Shown piece after piece: positions 37,192 through 47,084 of a DNA stretch of 64,000 nucleotides (its first letter is position 1; each line of letters begins with the position of its first letter). The notes beneath the pieces are model-generated. The model saw nothing but the letters and a program-made list of their open reading frames with translations. It was not told where the DNA came from and did not search any database. The translations under genes and the position numbers were made by a program. Source of the DNA: Limonium bicolor (lineage: Eukaryota > Streptophyta > Magnoliopsida > Caryophyllales > Plumbaginaceae); NCBI GenBank assembly GCA_023374045.1, contig CM041776.1, positions 140,123,296 through 140,187,295 of the forward strand. Direction: 5' to 3'.

Positions 37192-37617
37192 TGTGAGCCT
37201 CGATTTTAAACCCTATCCTATGTTGATTAAAGTTGATTAGGATCTAACCGGGTTTTAGGTCCACTTATGGTCTAACATTAATAACTATGTCATATAACAA
37301 TAATTATTAAATCCTAGGCTAGCTCACTGGAACCTATTATGAGTCGCCACCTAATTTTGACCTAGATTAAATTAGGAAAGGAGAGTTCGGGTTCGGGGGC
37401 TTGATATTCGACTTAATTAGGGTTCAATTACTTTCATTACCCTTCCTAGGTCGTTTTTCCTCTACTTGGTTTATTTACTGCTTATTACGAGTCGTTTTAA
37501 CCTAAGTGCGCGAGCTTCTGTTTTTTTGTGTTTTTTAGCATTTTTTGACAGAAAACTAAAGTGGAAATTAAAATTACCTAAACTAGGGTTTCGGAGGCAG
37601 AATTAGGTCAAATTTTG

Positions 37618-37900
37618 TTTCCGTCCGTGGCCACGGACCTAATGTCCGAGACCACGGACCCTAGTTAACCTATATGAAAATAAAAGTCGAATTAAACAGA
37701 AAATAGAAAGTTGTAAAGTACGGGGCCACGGACAGGCCGTCCGTGGGCCCGGACATCATTAGAAAAACCTAAATTTTTAAAATTTAAAAATCTCGCCGCC
37801 GTCCGTGGGCGTCCGGGCTTACGGACAAGGAGTCCGGGACCCCGGACATGACGTCCGTGGGTGCGAACCGCCCTCGGACGGCGGCGTTAAGGCTGTTCCC
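37618..37900. repeat. GTCCGTGG/CCACGGAC array in LTR of LARD2
   Basis: 16-bp palindrome at 37623-37638, then CACGGAC, CCGTCCGTGG and GTCCGGG words in both orientations up to 37880. Confidence 0.85.
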
Positions 37901-37937
37901 GAATGTGTTTTCGACTCAAATTTTATGGGTGTGTAGC

Positions 37938-38140
37938 CTGAAAGATGTACAATGCGTTAGTGATCGAAAGTTCTCAATTTGAATTCAAATTATGCACGAA
38001 ACTTGGTAAACAAGTTATTGGACAGAAGCTTGAATAAACAGCAATACAGAAGCGTACGAAGGTTAGTTTGAGCCCAAATTTTGAGGCAAGACAGATAATA
38101 CCGTGGAGAATTAGGGAAGTGGAGTTTCTACCTGTTTTAC
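37938..38140 (-). other. Putative 203-nt leader intron in LARD2 LTR
   Basis: The minus strand reads CCGAAG then GTAAAACAGG at the left and ACATCTTTCAG then GCTACAC at the right. The same donor, acceptor and exact length occur in LARD3 (49699-49901). It is downstream of the TATA box, so it would lie in the 5' untranslated leader. Splicing is not shown. Confidence 0.5.
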
Positions 38141-38984
38141 CTTCGGATTCACAACGTTTCTTCACACCGGGATTCGTCGAGTGCTCCGTTGATGGCAGAC
38201 CCGAGAGGATTTCGACCCAAGCTTCTGGTTGTTGGTTGTTCTTGCTGTTCTTCATGTTTTGGAGGTGGTTTTGTGGGGTTTTGATGATTATTGGTGCTTT
38301 GGGAATTGGAAAACGTGTTTAGATGGTGATTTCGGGAGATTTTCGGTATGATTTGGGTGGCCGGGTGTTGGAAAACGTGAGAGAGAGAGAGGAGGCTGTG
38401 TTTTCTGACTCTCTAGGGTTCTTGAGCATATGAGGTTCTGATTTTATCCAAAAACCTATCCCCTTATATAGACTTTCTTAAAGATAAAGAAAATCTAGTA
38501 AAAGTAAGATTTTTCGATATTTCAGTTAAGTGACTTCCCAAAGGAATTTTGCTGTGAAATTTTAACCACGTGTCAAGGATGGAAATTATGAATTTTCTGA
38601 AGTGGAATCGGATTTTTTAATGTTGGAATATTTTTAAATCGAATTTCTTGTCAAATTCAGTCCGAAATTGCTAGAAAATTATTGGAAACTCGAAAAATCA
38701 AAATTCCAACGCCATTATGCTTAGAATGTCATCCTCTATCATGGGCTAAAATATCAAAGCATTTCAAGCTGATTTGGGTACCCTTTGGAGGAGAGAGAAA
38801 GCTTATAGGCGGTCTCAAGAGCCTTTAAAGATTACCAAAACGCCCCTGAAAATGATGAAGCTGCTCCTCATGCCATGGGATGTGCCGCTCGAGCCGGAAT
38901 CCCTCACTACTCGATTAAAACGCCGCTCACATCACCAGGACCTCGTGGACCCTAACCAGGGGGGTCAAAATTTTGGGTATAACA

Positions 38985-39000
38985 GATTGCCCCCCGTCAA
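38985..39000 (-). promoter_or_regulatory. Polypurine tract of LARD2
   Basis: The minus strand reads GACGGGGGGCAATC directly beside the 3' LTR. Confidence 0.78.
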
Positions 39001-39105
39001 CTAGACTTTGTAATGAAAGTGAGAAGGCTAGTTGATGCTTGAGTGATACCCCAAAATTTAGAATGTTTCCAAGAACCTGCATGTTACCGAAAACTGATAA
39101 GTTGT

Positions 39106-39547
39106 GTCGAGCTATTCTAAGGCGTTGACAACCTAAAAGACGAAGTAATGTCAAGCGATTCTAAGGCGTTGACAACCTAAAAGACGAAGTAATGTCAAGC
39201 GATTCTAAGGCGTTGACAACCTAAAAGAAGAAGTAATGTCAAGTGATTCTAAGGCGTTGACAACCTAAAAGACAAAGTAATGTCAAGCGATTCTAAGGCG
39301 TTGACAACCTAAAAGACGAAGTAATGTCAAGCGATTCTAAGGCGTTGACAACCTAAAAGACGAAGTAATGTCAAGCGATTCTAAGGCGTTGACAACCTAA
39401 AAGACGAAGTAATGTCAAGCGATTCTAAGGCGTTGACAACCTAAAAGACGAAGTAATGTCAAGCGATTCTAAGGCGTTGACAACCTAAAAGACGAAGTAA
39501 TGTCAAGCGATTCTAAGGCGTTGACAACCTAAAAGACGAAGTAATGT
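39106..39547. repeat. 44-bp tandem repeat, ten nearly identical copies (LARD2)
   Basis: Starts at 39106, 39150, 39194 and so on, every 44 bases. Core GTCAAGCGATTCTAAGGCG, then TTGACAACC. It is homologous to the diverged repeat of LARD1 at 25725-26098 but much more uniform. There are no unique spacers, so it is not a CRISPR. Confidence 0.93.
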
Positions 39548-40180
39548 GTGGATGCAAGAATGTTGATAATGCTCGGATGCTTCTGGGGACCGAAACCCGT
39601 GCCAATGCTCCTGGCTGGACCCAATGTGGACTTATTGCCATCGCCCCCCAAGCCGGTGTGCAGGGATAACTCCTGGTAAAAACCTTGGGGACTTATTGCC
39701 TTTGCCCACCATTCGTTGATCCCGAAAATAAGTTGACATCGCAAAAGGAGGATTTATTGCCATCACCTCGCCAACTTTTCTGTCGCCAGGTCTTGTGACG
39801 CGCCTGGATAATGCAGATGGATGATATGAAGATGATGCAAATGAAAGTGATGCAAATGTAGATGATGAAAATGATGCAAATGAAAGTGATGCAAATGTAG
39901 ATGATGAAAATGAAAGTGATGCAAATGTAGATGACGAAAATAATGAAAATGATATGGATGATATGAAAATGACGTTCGGATGCTTCTGGGGACCGAAACC
40001 CGTTCCAATGCTCCTTGTTGGTATACTATGGGGACTTATTGCCTCTGCCCACCAACTGGGGTGCGGGTATAACTTCTAGATTACCAAGGGGACTTATTGC
40101 CACTGCCCACTAGTTGTTTCTCCCAAGAAGTTGACATGAAGATGGGGACTTATTGCCTCTGCCCCACCAACTTAGATCAC
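39548..40180. repeat. GGGGACTTATTGCC modules and GATGCAAATG repeats (LARD2)
   Basis: Repeated GGGGACTTATTGCCWYYGCCC sentences separated by diverged spacers. TGCTTCTGGGGACCGAAACCCGT occurs at about 39577 and 39977 and is related to the 33-bp unit of LARD1. At 39820-39960 a GATGCAAATGNAGATGA microsatellite-like run gives a His-rich minus frame that I do not call a gene. Confidence 0.75.
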
Positions 40181-40560
40181 GCTCTGTCTCGTACTTGTCT
40201 CGCACTGAAGATGATACTAGGTCTCGTACTGGTCTCGCACTGGATGATGATAGGTATCACACTGATGAAGATGATGGGTCTCGCACTGACGAAATTAATG
40301 GTCTCACACTGATGAAGATGCTTGGTCTCGCACTGAAGTCTCGTACTAAATGGATGAAGAAAAAGCTGGATTCCGCACTGATTCTGGGTCGCGCACTGAA
40401 TGAAGATGTCTTGTACTAAAGTCTTGAAAATGATGGGTCTCGCACTGATGAAGATGGTGGGTCTCGCACTGAATGAGGAAACTGTAGGGCCTCGCACTGT
40501 TTTGGGTCTCGAACTAAAAATGAGTTAGGAAGATAATGGTCTCGTGCAAATGATGAAAAC
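40180..40560. repeat. GGTCTCGCACTGATGAAGATG repeats (LARD2)
   Basis: About fifteen irregular copies of GGTCTCGCACTG with GATGAAGATG spacers of varying length. Open frames on both strands follow from the repetition. Confidence 0.8.
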
Positions 40561-40958
40561 TGATTACTGGAGTGCCAAACATGGCAATGATGATAAGATG
40601 TATGCAATCAAAATATATGAAAGATACTCGTTCAAAACAGGAAACTGTTGGAAAAGGTGCCGAACTTGGCAATGCTTGAGAAAAACCCTGCTGAAAAAGG
40701 AAAGTGAAATGATCATTTCCTGACTAAAAATTTCAAATCTGCAATTTGCTTCTTGAAAAATGAACATGCCATTGGTGGAAGTGTGTGGTGTTTGTTGTGG
40801 TGCTAAAGGCTTTTGCCGGTGTTCCAGATTTGTGATAGACCAGGGATTGGGGTGTGATTTATGATGGGCTTGCGAGTGTGTGTGTGGTGGTAAGGGCTTA
40901 TGTGTGTCTGTGGTGGGATGGTGGTGCTCAAGCTTTGGGTTTCAATTGGTGTTGACAT

Positions 40959-41051
40959 GGCGATTGTTGGAACCAACAATTGCCCCCAGCATTTTCCCTT
41001 AGGACAATCTGAGCTAGAGTTCATGGCAATCGATCGGAACGATCGATTGCC
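40959..41051. repeat. Paired GGAAC-loop hairpins beside purine tracts (LARD2)
   Basis: First: 12-bp arms GGCGATTGTTGG and CCAACAATTGCC around AA, one mismatch (40959-40984). Second: perfect 11-bp arms GGCAATCGATC and GATCGATTGCC around GGAAC (41025-41051). Each is followed by CCCCAG, which on the minus strand reads CTGGGGGCAAT, like the polypurine tract. Confidence 0.85.
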
Positions 41052-42613
41052 CCCAGTATTTTCTTTGATTAAACGTGCGAACAAGTCTCATCCTCACAGG
41101 GTTGAGGCTTATTCTTTGATGTGGTGCTTCCTAACCTACACTCGATGTGGTCGGTGTTTGCACTCATTTCTCGCTCATGGTCATAGCTTCTAAACCATTG
41201 AATTCGATATTTGATGGATTTACGCATTTGATCTGTTACTTTCACGTGATTGGACACACAACTATCAAGTCGGAAGTCTTTAAAGCTTATAACGTGGCCA
41301 TAGGGTGTGATGAAAGACGACGGGATCATGGAGGGATATTTGAGGTATGTGGAGCTTAAATGGGTGACCAAAGCTGCAACTTGCGTCTTCTCTCGGATTC
41401 ATCTTTATTGTCTTGAAGTTGTCTGGCTGCTTCATGTTGACGTTGTTTTCGAGCTTCTGGACCTGGACTTTTGGAGTTGTCCTTTACACCATTTCTCTTT
41501 TTTGTCATTTGGACTTCTTCGAGGCGCTTCGGGTTTGCCTTTTTTTTCTTTATCCTTTCTTTACTTTGCCTTCGGGGTTCTTGTGTTTCCCGGTTTTGGG
41601 CTTCGAGAGCTGTTTTGATGTGAGCTCTTTGGATCCTGTGTCACTCTGGGACCATTTGCGGATCACTTTGTCATGCTGACAGCGGCGTTGCTTCTTTGGA
41701 CTGACGAGAACGTTATCTGAGAGCCGGACTCCTCACGTCCTTTGGTCACCGGGTCGGACATTCATCGTCGGCTGGGTTATTTTGTGGAGTTCATAATATC
41801 GAAAAGGAATATATGAAAGGCTCAGCGGGAGTGCCTAGGGTTTAATGTCAGGGTTCACAAGCTTTTGGCTACGTGGTGTTGTACCTAGGTGCTTCGTCAT
41901 TCTTGATAGTTGTGTATCCGCTCTTTGTTACTTTTCGCAGGTCTAAGAGTAAATTTACAAATTATCTCCTTCGGTCGGAGTTATGCCGTTTATTTTACCT
42001 TTGAATGTGGTCTCACCGGAGTCGTGTAAAAATGACACGCTCGTTCACTCGTGGTTTTTCCGCTCAAGACACTCTCGTGAATTTCACTCAGAGACTAGTT
42101 CACACGCTTAAACGAAGATTAAAGATGATGATCCTGAACTCAGATTGCCCCCAGCATTGACCTGGGGTTTATGACAACACTTAAACGGATGTGGATTTGG
42201 AACCGCTTCGTGGGTTATTTGGACATTATGTGGTGAGTTGTGGTGTTTGGTTAGCCATGTTCGAATTTTTAGAAACAAGTGACAAGTCGTTCCATTGCAT
42301 AGTCAGAAAATGATTACTTCGTGATCCTTGAAAGACGTGAGTGCTCTTTTTTTTAAAAAAAAAATTTTTTCGAATAAATGAATGATGCCTTGTACCAAAA
42401 TTATGAAACATGAACTATGTTTTATTCAACAAAAAGAATAATGTTGGAAATTACAAACTCAGGAAAACTACCGAAAACGATTCAAGGGGACTAAGTACTA
42501 CAAAAGTTGAAAGACAACTAATCAAGAAAAGAAATGCATTTAATGAGAAAAGACTAAAAACAACATTTCTGATGATGCCTGGGCACGCGTGCCCTACGCT
42601 CCCCACCATGTTC
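41052..42613 (-). other. LARD2 interior, no intact gene
   Basis: Conserved in blocks with LARD1 (27734-29045), including TGTACCTAGGTGCTTCGTCA and a further GATTGCCCCCAGCATT tract near 42144. Frames of up to 103 codons (41069-41371, 41307-41618) are not conserved as proteins and show no motif. A poly-T/poly-A junction lies at 42350-42370. Confidence 0.5.
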
Positions 42614-43261
42614 TTAGAATTGGAGCCCTTGGTCAATCAGATCCTGGATTCTGTGTTGTAGGGCTCTGCAGTGGTCAGTGTCGTGACCGGGCAGCTGATG
42701 AAAGTGACAAAATTGATTAAGATCCTTCCCCAAATGAGTAGTTCCTGGCCTCAGGGCGAGCGGTTGCATCGGATATCTTCCTCGAAGCTCCTCAAGTGCT
42801 TGTCTTGGTGTTCGGCCGATGTCTGTAAACTCTCTCTGTCGAGAACTCCGTCGGGAGGGTTCTACTGTCCCAACGCTCCAACCAGGTCCTCTTGACTGTC
42901 GATCACTGCCCTCCTCATGTTGCCTGGTTCTCTTACGGGTGCAGCTTTGGATGCAAGTTGCTGCTCCTGGTTGTCTGATCACTTTCCTAAGTTCTGTAGC
43001 AATTTCTTTGACATTCTCCTCCGATCCTCGGACCCTAATGGAGCCAACTTCAATGCAATCATAAAGGGTGTTGAGAAGCCTGTCCACTAACTCATCCCGA
43101 GCTTGACGCTCGGACTCGAGGGAAAGAGCCTTTGCTTTCAACTCTTCGATAACAGCAACGTAGTTAGATTCCACGGCGTCCATGGCAGCACTATGCCTCT
43201 GCTCCATGGCTTCAATGGTGGCCATGTGCTTTTGTTCCAAAATTGCGAGCTGGGCTTCCAT
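42614..43261 (-). pseudogene. Internally deleted Tat-type gag in LARD2
   Basis: 215 codons from a true ATG. Residues 1-65 form a likely coiled coil (repeated E-K-A-L heptads, for example LAILEQKHMATIEAMEQRH). A basic, Arg/Ser-rich middle follows. Residues about 182-212 contain CHFHQLPGHDTDHC and LQHRIQDLIDQG, the zinc-like tail typical of Tat/Ogre Gag (C-x2-H...GHDT-x2-C). The capsid core normally found between these ends is absent, so the frame looks like N- and C-terminal Gag ends brought together. It is still open with no stop, which may mean it was translated recently. LARD1 lacks nearly all of it. Confidence 0.7.
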
Positions 43262-44477
43262 GTCGATTGGACCGCACTTAGGACTTGAGTCTACCTGTGT
43301 TCAAGGTGTCCATTATTAGCTAACAAAAGGAAGTGGGCTGAAAGATACTAAGGTGAGAATGACGCTTCACGAGATAGATCAAAACAGACTTAGGCTGAAA
43401 GCGAGTGGGCCAGGATACCTAGAGAATGAGGTGTTTGGGCTGGAGTATCTCTCAGACTATGAACTGGAATTTGGACTGAAATGTAAACAGATGGCTTTGA
43501 TTGGGCCTGAGAGATAACACCTAGATCTAGGGTTTTGGACCAGGGCCCGAAATAGAAGTCTACCTAGACTAGAATGAGCCCTTGGGCCGGAATGTGTTTG
43601 GGCCTGGAGTAAAGCACATGGGCTGGAATGGTCCCTAAATCACAAATGGGCCTAACTTTCTTTGGGCCAGAGAAGATGGTTGCTAAGCAGAAAAAGATTT
43701 TATTTTCAGAACTTGTGGGTTATTTCAAGTTCAGGTGGATTTCTTTTTTTTGGGCCTAGAACTAATTGGATAATTCAAATTGGGCCAGAAGAGAAATCAC
43801 CTAAGTCTAAGCTTTTGGGCCGAAGCCCGAATGACTCACATATTAAACCAAACAGGACCTCTAGGCCGCAAACAAGCAGAGCCGCCAATTCGGGTTGGGC
43901 TAGGTTGATGTAGGAGAAGTTCCTATCAATCTCTAGGCTGGGTAGTGGGCCGATCATACAAGCAAACAAGGCCCACACAAATTCAACATGTCCTCACTTG
44001 GCGTTTAAATCAAACTGGGTATGGATCGATCCGGAGAGGTGCTTGGGGCATGGGCCCAGGTCACCTCAAAGGAATAGGGCTTGCACGCTATTCTCTTTGG
44101 GCTTCCCCACTTTTTTCACATCACCTGAAGGTGTGCGTCTGCGGCCGGGTCTTTGACTGACCAAACAATGGGCTAGGTAAGGACACTGCCAGGAAAACGC
44201 TTGGGGCTAAGGCCCAGGTATTAAGGGGATGTGGTTAGACGACATCCTCCTCTTTCCCCCCGCTTATTCACATCACCTAAAAGGTGTGAGTCCCTGACAG
44301 GGGACCCTCAAACGGGTCCCGGGATGATATCAGTTTAGGTGGACCCTCGCTCTCATATGATGCAGGGGTGCAAAAATTTAAAGTGCGCACGAAAGTAAAC
44401 AACAAAGTAACAAAGCCATAAATAAACAATTTTTCAAGTTAAGCCCTCTTTCTTAAAATTAAACAAGTTAAAATTAA
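43262..44477 (-). other. LARD2 leader region, truncated
   Basis: No gene. Homologous to LARD1 29601-30745 and LARD3 50690-51431. Contains CACCTAAAAGGTG and GGGACCCTCAAACGGGTCCC. Ends abruptly at 44477. Confidence 0.65.
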
Positions 44478-45421
44478 CTGCTCAGCAGAGGAAAAGGCCG
44501 CACTGGAAGAGCAGTCAAGGACTTCTTTTGAACAAGAAAAGCAATCTCTGCTTCGGGATTGCTCTATCTTAGAGGAGGAGAAGAAGACCCTTGCCGCGGA
44601 AAGAATTGCCCTGTCAAATGAGAAAACCAGGCTGGAAGAGAGGGTAAAAGGCTTGGAGGAAGCCATGTCTCGTCTCCAGGTTGAGAATGCCGAGTCGTCG
44701 AACCAAGGTAAACCTTCAGACCTCGATTTTGTTTCTATTTCTTCCTTTTACACCCCTATTTCTTACTTTTCTTGTGTTCCGGCCAGGCTTGAGCTCTGCC
44801 AATCTTTTGAAGCATGTCAAGCAGCTGAATGGTCGGGTAATTAGTGCTAAAGAGGAGCTGTCTTTAGCCAATGCTCAGTGTGACAAATATCGAGCCCAAG
44901 TCCTGACCCTTGAGTCCCAGGTGGCCAAGCTCATGTCGTTTTCACGGCAATCTCAGGAGGAGATACAGAAGAAAGGTACAATTAATGCTCATCTTAAGGA
45001 ATCCTTCGCTTCTCAGTGCCGCAGGATAGTTGACATCTGCCAGCAGATTATTTCGAAGTACTTTCTTGAGAAAGGAGAGTTACTGGACGATGATCTGTAC
45101 AACAGGCTAGAGTTCAATGCCGTCACCCAGAAGTCTAACTTCTTCTCGGAGCTTGAGAGATTCTGCCGCAGTCCTGGAGAGACATGCTTTGGTGCTGGCC
45201 AAGCTTCCTTTCTTCCGGCTGGAAGCAATGTCCAGCCATCAGCTGGAGGGGTGCAGCGTCTTTCTAGGAGATCCAAGTCTTCTGAAAGCGTGGCTGGTAG
45301 TGGTGATAGATTAGCTGCAGAAAAAATAGAATATGAGTTTCTTTTATTTTTAGAGGGGTTTTTCTTTCGGCATGCATCTTTTGTGTTTGCCGAATCTTTT
45401 GTAATGATTACAATTTTGTAA
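44478..45421 (+). CDS. Spliced coiled-coil ORF, antisense to Tat integrase (partial)
   Basis: I do not recognise the protein by name. Exon 1 (44478-44707, open at its left edge) encodes a Glu/Lys-rich coiled coil (EEEKKTLAAERIALSNEK). Intron 44708-44786 has GT at the left, a T-rich tail and GGCCAG at the right, and the phase fits on both sides. Exon 2 (44787-45421) continues the coil, then a less charged part with FASQCRRIVDICQQI and LERFCRSPGETCFG, ending near IEYEFLLFLEG. It lies downstream of, and opposite to, a Tat integrase and beyond its tandem repeats. That is where some Tat-lineage elements are reported to carry extra antisense ORFs. The 5' end is missing. A captured host gene fragment is the alternative. 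Confidence 0.55.
44708..44786 (+). other. Predicted 79-nt intron in the antisense ORF
   Basis: Donor CCAAG then GTAAAC, long T-rich stretch, acceptor GTTCCGGCCAG then GCTTGAG. Removing it keeps the coiled-coil frame (phase 1, Gln-Gly-Leu at the joint). Unspliced, exon 1 would run into stops. Confidence 0.6.
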
Positions 45422-45694
45422 TTGTTTTTACCCCACTCTTGGGAGGACTATAAGTTATACTTTTCACCATCTTTGTTAATTTGTCTGTCGGAGTCGCTGG
45501 TTTTTTATTGTGTTTTTGCCTCTCTTTTTTCTAGCTAATTTGTTTCTCCCCCTTTTTTGAATGGTGCACATATGGTCATCTTATGCAAGTCATGTCAATT
45601 AAGTGTTTGCCCTTACAACACAAGAAGCTTGCGGCTTATTGACTGAACTTTTGTTTTTTAGTAGCCGAATCTTTTTCTTTCCAAGTATGGCCGT

Positions 45695-46185
45695 CTGGCC
45701 GGATCTCTCTTTCAAGGCATGATAGTCTGCGGCTCGTTGGCCGGTATATTTTTTTTCTTTCAAGGCATGATAGCCTGCGGCTCGTTGGCCGGGCTTACTT
45801 TCAAGGCATGATAGCCTGCGGCTCGTTGGTCGGTGCTTACTTTCAAGGCATGATAGCCTGCGGCTCATTGGCCGGTGCTTACTTTTAAGGCATGATAGCT
45901 GCGGCTCGTTGGCCGGTGCTTACTTTCAAGGCATGATAGCCTGCGGCTCGTTCGCCGGTGCTTACTTTCAAGGCATGATAGCCTGCGGCTCGTTGGCCGG
46001 TGCTTACTTTCAAGGCATGATAGCCTGCGGCTCGTTGGCCGGTGCTTACTTTCAAGGCATGATAGCCTGTGGCTCGTTGGTCGGTGCTTACTTTCAAGGC
46101 ATGATAGCCTGCGGCTCGTTGGCCGGTGCTTACTTTCAAGGCATATGAGCCTGCGGCACGTTGGCCGGTGCTTACTTTTACTCTT
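45695..46185. repeat. 42-bp minisatellite, about 11-12 copies
   Basis: Unit: GGCCGGTGCTTACTTTCAAG, then GCATGATAGCCTGCGGCTCGTT. Copies are nearly identical apart from the first and last. Each holds AGGC/GCCT and CGGC/GCCG arms with 6-nt loops. Frames on both strands stay open (42 is a multiple of 3) but are by-products. Such repeats between pol and the 3' LTR are common in Tat/Ogre elements. Confidence 0.93.
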
Positions 46186-46199
46186 TTTCAAAAAATAAT

Positions 46200-47078
46200 A
46201 CCTCTTTATTAAAGAATCGTAGATTTTACACATAGAATTTTTTCAGACATTCTCCATGCCAAGAATGCGGCAATTCGTACCCTTCACCATTTTTTAGGTG
46301 GTATGAAGCTCGTCCCGTCCTTTGGTGTATGATGTACGTTCCTTCCCATTGGGGCTCTAGCTTCTTAGGCTGCTTAACTTCTCGGAGAACCAACTCTCAT
46401 GGGGTAAAACTTCACTCTTTTATCCTTTGGTTGAAATATCGCTCTACCTTGGATTTATCTTTCGCCATCCTTATTGCGGCGGCCACCCTAGTTTCCTCGA
46501 GGAGGTCTAGATGGTCTTGTATTCCCTGATTGTTGACTTCTTCGTCATATGATTCCCACCTTAATGATGGTACCACAATTTCCGCCGGAATGACAGCCTC
46601 TAAACCATATGTTAGTCTGTAGGGTGTTTCTCCTGTCGGCCCCCTTTCTGTTGTTCTGTATGACCAGACGACCTGGGGTAACAGCTCTGCCCACTTTCCC
46701 TTTCTTTCATCGAGTTTTTTCTTTATTGCTTTTACTATCTGACCATTCACATTCTCGACTTGCCCATTTACCTGAGGGTGCGCCACTGATGCGAACCTTA
46801 AGTCGATCTTCCATTCATCACAGAATTCCCGGAAGCTCTCGCAATTGAATTGCGTTCCGTTATCGGTTATTATTGCCTTTGGTATGCCAAACCTGCATAA
46901 CCACATATTTCCAGATGAATTCCTGTGATCTTCTGGCTGTGATGGAGACGGTGGGCATTGCCTCGACCCACTTTGTGAAATAGTCGACGGCGACATATAT
47001 GAATTTGAACCTCCTGGTGAAGCTTCTGGGAATGGTCCCACAATATCTAATCCTCGCAGGTGGCGCCTGGGTGAGCAC
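46200..47078 (-). pseudogene. Tat-lineage integrase fragment
   Basis: Would insert element DNA. The minus strand begins about 47078 with RGLDIVGPFP (first Asp), continues in a second frame (47087-46860) with FIYVAVDYFTKWVEAMP, then in frame 47041-46412 with GIPKAIITDNGTQF (second Asp), HPQVNGQVENVNG (Glu) and GLEAVIPAEI, the last typical of Tat/Ogre integrases. From 46412 to 46200 it reads the C-terminal part in broken frames (LGMENV close to the end). At least two frameshifts. The N-terminal zinc domain and everything upstream are missing at the 47080 junction. Confidence 0.85.
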
Positions 47079-47084
47079 CCCGAT

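Larger units (their letters stand above)
37192..38984 (-). repeat. 3' LTR of LARD2
   Basis: Plus strand TGTGAGCC to GGGTATAACA, 1793 bp. Minus-strand TATA CTATATAAG at 38463-38471. Palindrome array at 37618-37900, with the perfect GTCCGTGGCCACGGAC at 37623-37638. Putative leader intron at 37938-38140. Confidence 0.9.
37192..44477 (-). mobile_element. LARD2: non-autonomous element lacking its 5' LTR
   Basis: The 3' LTR (37192-38984), purine tract, tandem repeats, a gag relic and the leader are in the same order as in LARD1. Homology to LARD1 stops at 44477, about 20 bases before the expected primer site, and Tat sequence follows. The primer site and 5' LTR are therefore missing, by deletion or rearrangement. 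A candidate target copy CTTAT lies at 37187-37191 but has no partner. Confidence 0.88.

Noticed and set aside
39106..39547. Regular 44-bp repeats resembling a CRISPR array
   Set aside because: The whole unit repeats without unique spacers, no cas genes, and the context is a plant retrotransposon.
39763..40008. His-rich minus-strand ORF
   Set aside because: Translation of a GATGCAAATG-type microsatellite; not a protein gene.
44975..45018. A second intron in the antisense ORF (GT...CTTCTCAG)
   Set aside because: Only about 44 nt, shorter than plant introns usually are, and the frame is open through it.
45599..46233. Minus and plus ORFs with repeated 14-residue units
   Set aside because: By-products of the 42-bp minisatellite; units are identical at DNA level, so there is no sign of protein-level constraint.
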